Assembly: GCA_003117195.1 (NCBI GenBank)
Contig: BDSI01000149.1
Location: 62,001-126,000, forward strand
Reading direction: 5' to 3'
Source: Eudorina sp. 2006-703-Eu-15
Taxonomy: Eukaryota; Chlorophyta; Chlorophyceae; Chlamydomonadales; Volvocaceae
DNA: 64,000 bases
Below the pieces are notes generated by a model, which saw only the letters and a program-made list of their open reading frames with translations, had not been told where the DNA came from and made no database searches. The translations under genes were made by a program, and so were the position numbers. Below, in pieces: positions 9,746 through 22,200 of the stretch (within the stretch, counting starts at the first letter, position 1; the number at the start of each line of letters is the position of its first letter).

Positions 9746-12677
9746 GTCCTGCGACCGGCGGACCACTCAAGAGTATGTGGCGAGCTGGGGATTATGGCCA
9801 GCAGCAGGGCTTGGATGCCTGAAGGAGGAGGACAGGAGGGACGGAGGGAGGGCGACCTCAGCCAAATGTACGGTCATGTAGGTCGTGTGGGAGGCATGGC
9901 TGCGCTGATTGCCGTCTGCAGTCTATAAACTGTCGCTGTTTTTAGACAGCAGTGCCTCAGGCATACGGGCCTCACGGGCCAAGGTAGGAAAGCTGTGGTC
10001 GGGTGGCTGCCTGGACGGGTCCTGACAGGTTGGAGCGGGGCGAAGTACGTGAGCGGGATGATAATTGTCTAGAGCACGAAATACACCGTGTTTTGCGGGT
10101 GCAATGTAAATCAGGAAACAATTCGGAATAAACTGTGGTCAGGTGGTGCGCGCAGGGCCGGGCCTGGCGCGAGATGGGTGAGGCGGGGCGCAACCGTGTT
10201 GTGCTCGCGCAACCGGGATGCGACACAGTTGACAACTTGAACCTCTTAGTGCTTCATATTTGGGTGCACGCCGGCCGAAAGCCGCACAACAGCTTGAGAG
10301 CGCTTTGAACGCGTTCACGGCCTAATGCTGGACCGGTCGGAAATGAGGACACCTTTATAAAATTATACAGGGTGACTGATGGTATGATTGCTCAGATGAT
10401 TGCGCACCTTTTTAATTATGCGAGTAGGTGAAGGCGTCAGCGTTGCGCCGACGACAGCATCAGGACCGGAAGCAGTTGAAACACGCACCGGCACAGCACC
10501 ACTTCAAAGAGGAGAAATTCTGATGAAGTTTTGGGAATGTTAGCTGATTACTGGTAACCACGGAGTAAATACATAGACGTCCTCCCGGCGGTTAGGCTGC
10601 TGGACTCCAAGTCGTACATCTTCCGCGCGGTTCAACCAACGGGCAAGAACGAACGAACGAGTTTGCAGTGCACGCAGATGCCCGTGCTCCTCCCTTGCAA
10701 CAGCACAGCTTCTTGCTTGTGCTAGAAAACTTGCAGCTAAACTGCCAGAACGTTCCGCTCCCTCGGGAGCGCGGTCCTCCCTTTCCTGCCATGACAGGTC
10801 AACACAGTTCAGACTTGCGAATCCTATGTCATGGCCGCGATAACAACACAGAGAAATCTCACTTAAATTATTTTCAATTGATACAGTCCCTTAGTGCGCA
10901 TCTGGTGTGTCCGGTGGAAGCTCCATCCTGCACGCACGGGACAGCTCAGAACTGGCCCCAACCTTATAAGTAATTTCAATAAAGATTTATTGTGAAAATA
11001 AATTCACATATCTGATGTAATGCTCTAGCTGCTTTGGCGTGTTTGTATCAACGACGGCCGACGACGGGTTTCTATTTTTTCACCGTAGGAGCAGTTGGAA
11101 CGAAATTCTCCGTCACATCACAGGCAGAAAGTAGACTCAATCAGTAATATAAACAAAATTATCATTCATTTGTGACTCCATGGAGCACATTGTGCAGCAT
11201 TGTGTCAGCCCTCGACGAAGATCGATACTGTTACTTACGCGCCGAAACGGACGGAACGGCGACGAGAGTCCAGCTGGAGTTATTATATTGAAGAATTGAG
11301 CATCACTTCAGTTTTTAGTCAGGCCGTCGGTCGGGAAAAAGATAGGTCCCGGTGCCTTAGACGCATAGCGGCGATAAGAGTATATAATCGTGTAATTACG
11401 TCACCATTCTGACTCTTCCTCATGACAGGCAGCACTTTAGGGATACAACACGTTTGAGATATCTCAAACACAATTATGAAACCTGTACATGGCCCTCGGC
11501 TCAGCCCCAACCGCGCACGTGCCGGCCATGGCTTCAACTGTGCCTCGAAGGCAACATCCGGCATATCCAAGTTAAGCAATGGAAAGTCTGCGCACTGCCT
11601 GTTCTAGGGGATTGCAGGCTGCGTGCCAGGGGTGTGCCCTGGGCGCCTAGGGTGCCGGCGTCCCTCGCCTGGACTGCCCGGGACAGGCCCATGGACCCCG
11701 CCTGACCCTGCTGCGCGTTCGGCGCCTTTCGGCGGCCACCCGCTTGGGTTTCCACCCCATGGGTTGGTAAGCGCCGTCGTTACATGCGAGCGCCCCTGTC
11801 GTACCGTAGTACGGTGATGTACATAACATGCGTGTTCGCTGTTTCCACTTGCAAAACGGGTGACTTTCATGCTCGTTGCTCCTGCGTGAACCCGACACCA
11901 GCGTCTTATGTCCCGGCAGCAGATTGTCAGCCGACCGAAAGGTTGCCGTACTCCTCGAACGGGTCTGGACACGGGCGCCTCTGGCTTAAAGGCGGCAGCA
12001 GCGGCAGATCGTTCCCTGATTCGCACCCCGGGGGGGAGGGGACATCGCTACACAGTGCCGACACGTGGCACCTGGTGTGCACCACAGGCTTCCCAGCCCG
12101 TGTGCACCATCCAGGATGCCTCTGGCACTGCGGGGCACTGCCATGAGGTGCGGTCGGGTAGCTGCCGAACGCCAGTGTTGGGCGGCCCTGCCGGCCGCAC
12201 GGCGGGGGTGTGCACACTGCACAGCCTGGCACAGCCTCCGGCACCGAGACGTCTCCCTGTACCCTGCCCTCCTGTACGACCACCAAGACTGCACCGTACT
12301 GCGCTTCACCAGTGATGGTCATGACGTGCAACGATCGCCACTCGCGCTTCACACTTCCGCTTCAGTTAGTGGTGTGTGGCGACCATATGACATTTTCGCT
12401 GAGCGGCAGATGCGCTGCAGGGGTCATGCACGGAAAACCTGTTTGTACGGCATGCCGTGTTCGCTCCATCCGCTTCAGCTAACTGGCTAGACGTCCACAA
12501 ATGTACGATGGATACGCACCAAATCTTTACTGTATAATTGAGCGCTTCACTACGTCAACTGCAGGTGCACCTGACGTCGCCTTCCTTTAGAAACAACAGA
12601 ACACTTGAGATTGTACTTTTTTCCAGCCAATAGAAGTTCTGTACATTAAGCTTTACCGCGAGTTTAAGGACGTCGAA
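9746..12677. other. Divergent intergenic region, lower GC
   Basis: This region separates the minus-strand oxidase from the plus-strand membrane-protein gene and should hold both promoters. About 10.2-12.6 kb is less GC-rich than its surroundings and has no open frame with recognisable motifs. I see no terminal repeats or transposase fragments. Confidence 0.5.
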
Positions 12678-15494
12678 ATGAAAGTCCGCAGCTTGCCCAG
12701 CCTGCAAGGAAAGCGATTTGGAGCGCGGACATCAGTTATAAATGGTCGGTTAAGGAATGACTTAACCCTGATTACAGCGTTTACATTTGACTGGCTTGGT
12801 TTTGCGGCGGCAGGCACGAGGACCTGCTTGCGTGCGCCGTATCAGCGGCTCGTGCTGGCGAAGGTGACAGAAAAAGAGGCCGAGCAGGTGAGTATATTGA
12901 CATAATCTAGTGAGGCAGCGGGCTGCATACACCTGCAACCCAGGAATTGTCGTTGGCGCAACCGATTGGGTTTACTTGAAACGGAGGCAACACGGAAATG
13001 AGGAATCACAGTGCAGAGCCTCTCTCATTGATCTCCGCGGCCGTCGTTGTTTGGGTCTGATGTGCGCGCAAACCTCCCGGCTCTGTCCACTTGACACCTT
13101 CCATTCCCCTTTTCCTCCGCCCGTGCCGTGCCAACGCCCAGGCTGCAGCGGAGAGCATCGACTCCGGTCTCGGTCAGATCGCCAAGCAGATCCTGTCCAA
13201 CGACCCGGAGGCCAGGGAGAGGCTCCGCCGCTATGAGGAGGCCGTGGTGGGTCCAGCTCATGCCGCCGCGTGCAGCGGGGCAGGGGGAGGACGAGGGCGA
13301 GGCACCGGCACCGGCAATACCCTTCACCGTGCTCATCAGTCGGTATTGCTGCTCCCTGGAGAGCGCGGATCATGCGCTGAATTCCATCTCGTCGCCTCCG
13401 GGTCCCAGCCCTTTCGAACGGCGGGGGCTGGCCGGGAGGGCAGCGCCGCAGGACGTGCCTGCCCCGGCAGGTGGCCACTCCCGCGGGAGGGGGGTATATG
13501 ACCCCCGGGGGAGGGGGGCGTAGAGCTTTCCCGCAGATCGTGCTCACACATGGACACCAAGGGGCGGACCTCGGCTGCGCAGCGCTGTGTGACCCCTCTG
13601 AACTCTCAACTCTTCCGCCCGTGTGGGGCACACCGAGCTCGCCCCACCCGCCCTGCTGTGCTCCTCGTCACGCTCAGGTGCGGCTGGAGAAGGCCAAGGC
13701 GGCCAGTGAGGAGCTGGACCGCATGTTTGCGGAGGCGAGCCGGGGGGCTGTGGAGACCGACCTGAGGACGGAGAAGGAGCAGGTGCGTGGATGGCGTGGG
13801 TTTGGGAGAGCCCGCGGGCGGGAGGAGGGGAAACGTGGGGTTCCGTGATTTCGCTGTCTTTATTGACAAAAGGGGTTAGGTGGGGTAAAGCCGTGTGGCC
13901 TTGGTTCGCTCCTCCCCCGCAGCGTCAGAAAGCCAACGAGCGGATGGCGGATGCGGAGGTGGAGGCAGCGGAGCGGCTGCTGCGCGCAGCCGAGCTCGAG
14001 TTCGCGGCGGCACGGGAGGCGCAGGAGCAGTGGGCGGCGGCCGCGTCAGACGTAAGTCCTCCTCAGCCCCACTACACCGGTCACTGCAATGCACTGCCCG
14101 GTGTGCCTCATCATACAACGGCCCCTCGCGCAAGCCCTACATCCGATTGCCTCAAGCACCGGATTGCCCTATAAAAACATCCCTCTTTCCCTGGATTCCA
14201 TTTGGCTCTGTGTTTTAGTCCTTCGTAATTCGTTGAGTGGTGGCGCGGCTCCTCTCCCCGCAGGGCCCTGAGCGCGTGGAGTCGGTGAAGGCCGCCGTGA
14301 TCGCGGCAGTGGCGGGTCTGGCGGCGGAGCTGCCCCTCGTGACACTCACCAGCGGCGGAGGCGACGCCGCCGCCGCCGCCGCCGTCGGTCCCCTGTCGTC
14401 CGCCCTCAGCTTGCTGTCCGCCGTGGCGGCCTGCTTCCTATTCGGCGTCACGTACAGGTGAGTCATTGTCGTACGGTACGGATGCGTGCAGCCCCACGAC
14501 CCAAGGCTTGCAGCTCCGGGCGGTCTGGGAATAGGATCGTGTTCATTTCTAGATGGCCTTGGGGCCTTGGTTCTATTGATTGACATGGCCTTGTGCAGGC
14601 GAGACGGGGGATGGGGAGGAGGGAGGCGAGAAGAAACGTTGACGTCAGCAGCAGCCGCGCTGAGCAGCAACAGCGCGTCGTACGGGCGGCGCCGAAGGGT
14701 CCTGCGCCGGGGTGAAACCACCTGCAGCAGCCACCCAACAGAGTTGAAGGAGGACCCAGACACTGATCCCAACTGACCTGTACGGCCTCTGTACGGCAGG
14801 TACGCGGTGCGGAACGACTCTTCGAACAAGCAGTTGCGGCTGGGGGTGGTGGCGGCGTTCGGGCTGGTGCGCGCGTCGGGCGCGGCGGACGCGCTGCAGA
14901 CGGCGGCGGCGGCGGGCGCTGGCGACGGCGGCGGCGGGCCTCTGTCCCTGGCGGTGGTGGGCCCCGCGGCGCTGTACGCTCTGGAGAGCCTGCTGCTGTT
15001 CGGGTTCGCGTCGGTGGCGGTCGAGGTGAGTGCAGACTCGGGATCTGGGGGCCGTTCGGATCTGGATCTGGATCTGGGTTTGGATCTGTGTGAGAACGGC
15101 AAAGGCCCCTGCCGGTGCGCAACGAACGCGCGGTGGGGGGAGCCAAGTACCTTGGGACGGTCCTGGGGCGTGTAGGGGGTCAGGGGGTCAGGGGCGTGTA
15201 GGGGATCCGGTCTCGCACTCTTTGCACTTATGGTGGGAGCGTCGCACGCGAAACGCCCCCACGTAACAGGCGTATGCGCATGTAACAATAGCGGCCCTGT
15301 GCAATGCCCTGTGCAGTGGACGTGTCGGTACCCGTGGTGGGTGGGAGGCCAGTGAAGCGTGGGGTCATGGCGTGTGTTCGTCCGTGTTTAGACAAGAGAT
15401 CCGCCCGACCCGCCCGTGTGTTCGTCCTTGGGTGTATGCGCAGGTGGCCTTCAATCAGGGCTTCCTGAAGCGCTTTGGCCAGAGCTCGTCGTGA
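12678..15494 (+). CDS. Conserved coiled-coil and membrane protein, probably plastid
   Basis: Seven exons join in frame to 339 aa: 12678-12887, 13142-13246, 13678-13782, 13923-14051, 14264-14457, 14800-15025 and 15444-15494 (TGA). The first ~55 residues are basic and rich in Arg, Ser, Leu and Ala, like a plastid transit peptide. Residues about 70-175 are charged and helical (ESIDSGLGQIAKQILSND, EKAKAASEELDRMFAEA, ERLLRAAELEFAAAREAQ), suggesting a coiled coil. Membrane-type segments follow: ALSLLSAVAACFLFGVTYRY, then YAVRNDSSNKQLRLGVVAAFGLVR, then a hydrophobic stretch ending LLLFGFASVAVE. The motif RYAVRxDxxNxQLRxGxxAAFGLVR reminds me of uncharacterised plastid envelope or thylakoid proteins of plants and algae, but I cannot name the family with certainty. 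Intron 3 carries a recurrent short element (see 13848). Confidence 0.75.
13848..13876 (+). repeat. Recurrent intronic element, copy 1
   Basis: ATTTCGCTGTCTTTATTGAC is followed by AAAAGGGG, 66 bases after the donor of a 140-base intron. Copies in introns of two other genes share the same orientation and core, with TGTC and GACA able to pair around TTTATT. Confidence 0.7.
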
Positions 15495-15698
15495 GAGGAC
15501 CGGATGGCGAGGCAGTGGCGACGAGGGAGGAGCGAGAGGTGCGTGGCGCGGCCGGCTGCCCGAGGATCTGGAGCTGGGCGCGCGATCTGGAAGTGGATCC
15601 GATGGATCCCTTGTCTCCCTCCCTCCCTCCCGCGCCACTGGCCCGGGGTCGTTGGGTCCGTAAATGCGGGGGCCGGGGGGAACTCGCTGACAGAGGGG

Positions 15699-15736
15699 TG
15701 GACGGACGGACGGACGGACGGACGGACGGACGGACC
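15699..15736 (+). repeat. (GGAC)n microsatellite
   Basis: About nine GGAC tetramers run in tandem in non-coding DNA. Confidence 0.9.
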
Positions 15737-16506
15737 GATGAGAGCGGTGACAACTACATCTGGAGAGTTGGGGCTCATGTCCGGGTTCGGGCGCAATCTA
15801 CATGTTGCTGAGGATGACACCGGCAGGCCGAAAGGACGGAGCTGCCGAGCCTCCCGGGGCAACAATGCGAGGGCGGTAGATGGATGGCACACCTGGTTTG
15901 CGTGGTGGTGGGTTGGGTTGCACCTGAACGGGCGGACCCGGCGAAGGTCACCAGGGCCCGCAATATGATCAATATGGGGGTGAGAGAGCAGGCCCGAAGG
16001 GACCACCCCGTGGGGGGAGGAGGGGGAGGACGTTCTACGCGGCAGCTCGGATGGGGACTTTGGTGCGTTTGGCGCAGCAAAAACTGAACATATCTTGCGG
16101 GTGGGTCGTCCAGGGAGGTAAGGTCCCTGGAGTGAAGAGAGGAGAGGAGCGGGTGGTGAAGATGCAGCAGAGTGGGGTGTAGAGAGGGGCAGTGCTGGAT
16201 GTCCTGGACGGCATGGGTTCCGCTGGGTCAGCGATTGCAACCTGGAGGGCGGGTCTTACGGTGGATCGGGGGGTGTGCAGGCGCGGGGTGGGGTGGGGTG
16301 GGGGGCAGGTGGGTGCCTCATGTGATGACACGTCACGTCACATCACGTCACGTCTGGTGGGCACGCGGGCTCGGCAGGGACACATACCGTCCGTACTTCG
16401 TTGACTGACTGGTAGGTGGGCTGTGGGGGGATACACAACGCCGCACGGGAGAGGGAGAGCGAGGATCAGTGACTCGGCGCCCTGGCGCATCGTTACTCCT
16501 GTACCG

Positions 16507-16534
16507 TGTGTGTGTGTGTGTGTGTGTGTGTGTC
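16507..16534 (+). repeat. (GT)n microsatellite
   Basis: A pure GT dinucleotide run lies in intergenic sequence. Confidence 0.9.
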
Positions 16535-19292
16535 GAGGTGGATTTGCGTACGGGTGTACAGCTTCTCCCACCATTACTTTCAACATCATGGAAACCCTAC
16601 TGAAACGACGACGCCACGCCGCAGCACCGCCTGCTGAATCGTCGGTGGCGGCCAGACATGGGTCACTGACTCCCGTTGGAGCGGGAGGGCCAGGAGGGCG
16701 GACTACGTCCCTCCCTTCCGCAGTCCCTCCCTCCCTTACGATGGAAGGCGAGGGTTGTGGCTCGCACTTATGCGGCAGGCCAGTATCGTAGGCCACTGAT
16801 ACACAAACCGGGGTGTACGTACAGAAGAGACCGGCCCGGTGTGTCTGTATGTGTGTGTGTGTGTTGTGGGGAACTGAGCCGAGAGACGGGAAGATACTGG
16901 CCACGTTTGACAGAGGCGGGGGGTAGACAGGCACGAGGCACGAACCGCGGGGTGTGTTCAGAGCGGGGGGGAGGTGAGCTGGCAGGAGGGACCTAGTGCG
17001 TGTATATGCACGTCGCGGAGTACAGCGCGGCCCGTCAAAGACCTGTGCGCGCTGTCCTGTCGGTCGATCACGGCAAATGTTCATTATGACATTTTGCGGC
17101 CGACCTGCTGGCGCGATGACGTCTACGGGGAGGGGTCCACGACGTTCTGTTTCAGGGTTTACTTGGGAACACATGCTCGCGCACTCGGTTGCTGAAAATG
17201 GACATCAAGTCGCAATCTGAATGCACACGAGTGGTTCTTCCATGACGGCGGCGTGTGTGTGTAAGTGCCTGCGGGCATGCCGCTTGGCCGCAAGCTAACG
17301 CAGATGTTTTGCCTGACCGTGGCCGCTGCGCGGCCAACAGCCGTTGGGAGGTAGCATGTTTGCCTCGCTTTGGCCGACCTTGGCCGGAAGCCGGCTGGAG
17401 AGGGGGAGAGAGAGTAAGATAACGGTTACATTATAAAGATAGATAGAGAGCGGTTGTATGCCGCCGCTTCCCTTGCCCGGTCCTGTTGGATGTACCGTAA
17501 TGACGCACGGGGGCCTATTGATGAGCCGCCGCGACGGCGACCTCGACCGGCCTCATGCAGCATGGGAAGTAGGCGTCACGTGGCCCGTCCTGACCCCGAC
17601 CCCCACCCGGGCGGTCATGCGTCGTCGCCACGCACCGGGCAGGGCAGCAGTCCGCGCCAGCTTGCTGGTGTCAGGAACGTCCTGACTCTCATCCGCTCCC
17701 TCCACGGACACACGGACACGCGGGCACTCCCCTGTGGCAGCATGACGCCCGAGTGCGGGTGCCGGGGTGCCCTACCTTGCCGGCAGCGCTTTGGTGCGAG
17801 CTGTGCTGCTGCTCAGCCCACCCATCCAACATCCCGGCTCACCCAGCTCACCCGTATGCGCCTGTGCGCTAATGACCACGGCTCACGTCGCATGATGCAT
17901 GCCCTCCGTCCCGCAGGAGGGCACAGGCTCGACAGCCGCCAGAATGCCTGGGTCAGTGTCGGCGACATGCCTGAACCTCATTGGCGCCTGACACGGGTGT
18001 GCACTCTGTTGCCTCCTGTTGCGCTAGCGGTCTTAAGGCCGGTGATGCGCGCTTCCGGAAGCCCTCGTTGCACCGGACGTGTTGGGACATGGCGCTGCTC
18101 CCCCGTGAGGCTACGCCGTCCGGCGCCTGGTGGCGCTCTGCGCTGGGGCCCACCTCCCTGTTTGGCTGTCGGACACGGAGCGGCAGGAGGGTGGGAGGAT
18201 TGCTGCGTGGAGCGCGATGAGGGCTCTCAGATACGAGGGGTGCAAAGCAACATCCCCGCGGCGTGAGGACGATATACGGAAAAATGTACGGCGAATCTGA
18301 GGGGCGGTGATCCGTTGGTGAGAGCCTTCTGACTGGGCATGGACCGTAGGATGGTTTGGGGTGCCAGGACAGGCAGGTCCTGGCTGCAAGACGCGGATCC
18401 TTCGACAACGAAAGCGCGGCAGTTGGAGCGCTGCGTTTGTTTGACTTGATACATATGTGCATAAATACCACTTTTATAGAGATGCCGTAACACGTCCAAT
18501 CACTTTGCAGATGAGGGCGGGTCGGGTTGACAGGCGGGCGACGGACGCGGTCAAGGTAGGAACTAACCGTCGAATCCGTGCCTAAAATCAAAGTCGCGTT
18601 CCGATGTTGCCATCGGAGGGTTGCTGTTACGGGCTTACGCTTATGAGCGAAGTGAGAACTGGTTGCGTTAGCATGGGGCTTCATCGCTGCTGTCAGCCAT
18701 TTCGCAGCGTACCCGGATGTTGCTTATTGCGCGACCTTGGGCCCCATAGGACAAACCACAAGACATATTACATTATTTTGTGAACTCTTGGCGTTGTTTG
18801 AGAGCCTGAACGGGAGGCGCAGGCTGTTGCACCCCATGTTTGACATTTGGGCTAAAGTGATTAATGAGTACCTGAGGGAGCCATTCCCCGCTTCAATTGA
18901 CCTTAGCACGCGGCAACGGACAACTCCGTTATGATACCCCAGTGGTCAGCGTACCACGTGCCTGCACGGCAGCAGTCGGGATTGCAACCAGAAAGGTTTG
19001 ATTGGTAGTCGCGAAACTCCAGGCCCTTCTTTCTTCGAACGTCATTGAACTCCAGCGCCTGTCCCCGGTCTGTACGACTCGAAGGCGAAGAGCCGTGCAA
19101 CTTTGCCCTTCATGAATGATAAATTTGTATGACACCAGAATAGTTTACTTAGGAGGTCTGTCCAGTCGCTATCACACGCTGTAAGAAAGACCCAGCCGCC
19201 TTACAGTCGCAGGCCTCGGCAGGACCACAGAGCTCCAGCGCGGGCACCCTCATCTAAGCTGCATTTTGCCTATTAGCAGACCGCTACGCTTG

Positions 19293-22200
19293 ATGGTGAC
19301 TGGCCCACTGAATCGCATTTTACCTGTTCGAGGGTGCGCTAATCACCGCTGGTGCCCGTCACGGCATGGGCCTGTCGCAAGGCCTGTGCCAGCAGTCAAA
19401 GGAACTATTCCACGAGATTCACCGTCTGTGTACGAGGTCGATACTTTAAACGGAAAGAACGGCGTCGCGACGCTGACTCTTGACGGAAATGGCAGTTCCC
19501 CCAATGGTCACGCCTCAGCGCACATTTCGTCCGGGTTGTCGAAGCAGGACTTCGGCAAATTTGTCCAATTTTTCCGGCAGGCGTCACCTTATGTTGAGGG
19601 CCATCGTGGGAAGACTTTCGTGATCGTTGTGCCGGGCAATGTAAGGGTTTATGGACAGGGGTTTCGGAGAAAGGAAACGCTGGCCGCTAACGAACTGTCA
19701 CAACAAATGCAGGTGTCTGCCAATCGGGCTCTCTTGCAGAGTATTATGGGCGACATCGCCCTGCTTCATGGTAGGGTTTGGAGGGGGACGCTCGCGAAGC
19801 CGCGACGCAATGTGCAAAACGGAGTGACGATCGCATTTTCTTGCTTGATGTAGGACTTGGCGTGCATCTCATTCTTGTGGTCGGGGCTCAGCAACAAATT
19901 GATGAAATGCTGAAGGAACGCCAGAAGACTCCAAAGTATGTTGGTGGCTACCGGCTCACCGACCGGGAGACGATGCGCATCGCCATCGAAGCTGCGGGGC
20001 AAATCCGGACCACGTGCGAGCAGTTCCTCAGCAAGGTGTGTTCTCGATGGGGCCGGTGGGGCCCTGCGAGGGCTGGGCTTTGCACCCCCCCCCTCCATCC
20101 CTTCCGCTCCGCACGAATCCCTCGGCCCCGCGGCCCCTCGGCCCCGCGGCCCCGCGCACAGTCCCCTCACCTCTGTCCGCCGTCTTCCCGGCCGCCTGCC
20201 CCCTCCCCCCCCCCCCGCCCAGGGCCCCGCCATCCCCATGTTCCGGCGGCACACCAAGGGCGACCGCGAGGTGCACTTCGAGCCGGCGCTGCGGGTCATC
20301 TCCGGGAACTACATCACCGCCAAGCGGCGGGGGGTGCTGGACGGAGTGGACTTCGGGCTGACGGGCGAGGTGGGTCTTTGCCGGGGGTGGGTGCAGAGCT
20401 GCAGACTGCAGAGGTGGTTCTGGGGGGTGAATGAAGTAGTCGAGCAATGGTACAGCGGACCCCATGACGGGCGAGGTGGGTCAGCCCCTCGCAGGGACGG
20501 AACGGGAAAGCGGGTTAGGCCCCACCCTCCCTGTGGTACTCGGTGCGTGGGCCCCTCAGTAGGGAGCCCAGCCGATGAAGGGTGATCCGGAAGACGGGCC
20601 GGCAGTCGGCTGCCTCGCCGACCCAGATGCTCCTTTCACACGGCGTGCACCAACTGTCAATGCCCCGGCCTACATCCCCGTCCCACCCGGACCGCTGCTG
20701 GTCTTCCCCACCATCACTGCCTCTCCACCCCCGCCAGGTGCGCTTCGTGCTTAAGGACGATATCCGGCGACAGTTGGACTCGGGGAACATCGTGCTGCTG
20801 TCCAACATCGGTGGGTGCCGGGTGGGGTGGGGTGGGCCGGGTGGGGTGGGGGGTGGCGCCGGGGGTTGGGTTCTTGGGTAGAGCGCGGTGTGCCGCAGCG
20901 CAGCGTGGGTGGGGGGACGGTCCGGGTGGGAGGGCAGCTTGCTTGGGCGGGGGAGATGGGGCTGTGTCTTGCAGTGTGTGGGCCTGTGGGGCTTAACACG
21001 GGGGCAGCCGCGGGGGCCGTTATCCGGAGCACCGGAGGTCAGCAACCGTGGGAGACTCTATGGGCAGTGGCAGCGCTGATGCCGGCCATCGTTGCAGTCG
21101 CGGCTGCCGGGCCCACCACATACGAGCCGGAGCTTGTGGTGGGGCTGCAACACCGAAGTGGATCAGAGACAGGGATTCTGCAAGGGTGGTGCAGCTTCGT
21201 CCATCCGGCTTTGGGGATCGGTCTAAATGCAGACGATACGTAACACGCCCCGCGGACACAACCCACGCCGTATGTACCGCCGTCTTAAGCCACCTGACGT
21301 TGCGTACGCTCTCCGCTTCACTGGGACCTCAGGCTTCACTGCCTCGGGGGAGGTGCTCAACTGCAACACCTACGACGTCGGGCTGCACGCTGCTGCGGAG
21401 GTGCGGAGAGCGGCTGGGGCTGGGACTGGAGCCGGGGTTGGGGCTGGGGCTGGGACTGGAGCCGAGGTTGGGGCTGGGGCTGGGACTGGAGCCGGGGTTG
21501 GGGCTGGGGCTGGGACTGGAGCCGGGGTTGGGGGCTGGAACTGGGACTGGAGCCGGAGGTAGGGCTGGGCGACAGGGTTGGGATCGCGGTCGGGCTTTGG
21601 TCGTGGGGGTTGGCAGCCGCGCGACGAGGGACTGTCCGAGCGAATCGGTAGACGGCCCATCACCAAATCCAAGCATGCCTCCCGCCCTCTCCACTCCCTG
21701 CACAGCTGGGCGCCGATAAGTTGTTCTTCCTGCACCTGGACGAGGTGGCGGCGCTCAACCTGCCGCCCTGGCTTCCGCTGTCGGAGGCGCAGAACATGCT
21801 CATGCAGAAGCTGCAGGTGGGCCGCGTCAGCCGGGAGGGGGTACCGGACGGAGGGGCCCGGACCGGGGCGGGAGGGGGTACCGGACGGAGGGGCCCGGAC
21901 CGGGGGCGGGAGGGGGCACCGGACGGAGGGGCCCGGACCGGGGGCGGGAGGGGGCACCGGACGGAGGGGCCCGGACCGGGGGCGGGAGGCGGCACCGGAC
22001 GGAGGGGCCCGGACCGGGGGCGGGAGGGGGTACCGGACGGAGGGGCCCGGACCGGGGGCGGGAGGGGGCACCGGACGGAGGGGCCCGGACCGGGGGCGGG
22101 AGGGGGTACCGGACGGAGGGGCCCGGACCGGGGGCGGGAGGGGGCACCGGACGGAGGGGCCCGGACCGGGGGCGGGAGGGGGTACCGGACGGAGGGCCCG

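Larger units (their letters stand above)
15495..19292. other. Intergenic region without a supported gene
   Basis: This region holds a GGAC tetranucleotide run (about 15699-15736), a (GT)13 run (about 16508-16533) and GC-rich unique sequence. One weak open segment at 18722-18934 might be an old coding remnant. The first few hundred bases should be the 3' UTR of the preceding gene, and the last part is the NAGS promoter and 5' UTR. Confidence 0.5.

Noticed and set aside
17454..18266. 270-codon open frame
   Set aside because: The composition is random, it has no ATG at its start, no domain and no splice support. Long frames are expected by chance in such GC-rich DNA.
18722..18934. Open segment ending HPMFDIWAKVINEYLREPFP before a stop
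   Set aside because: It reads somewhat like real protein and might be a decayed transposon or gene remnant, but it is too short and has no recognised motif or splice partners.
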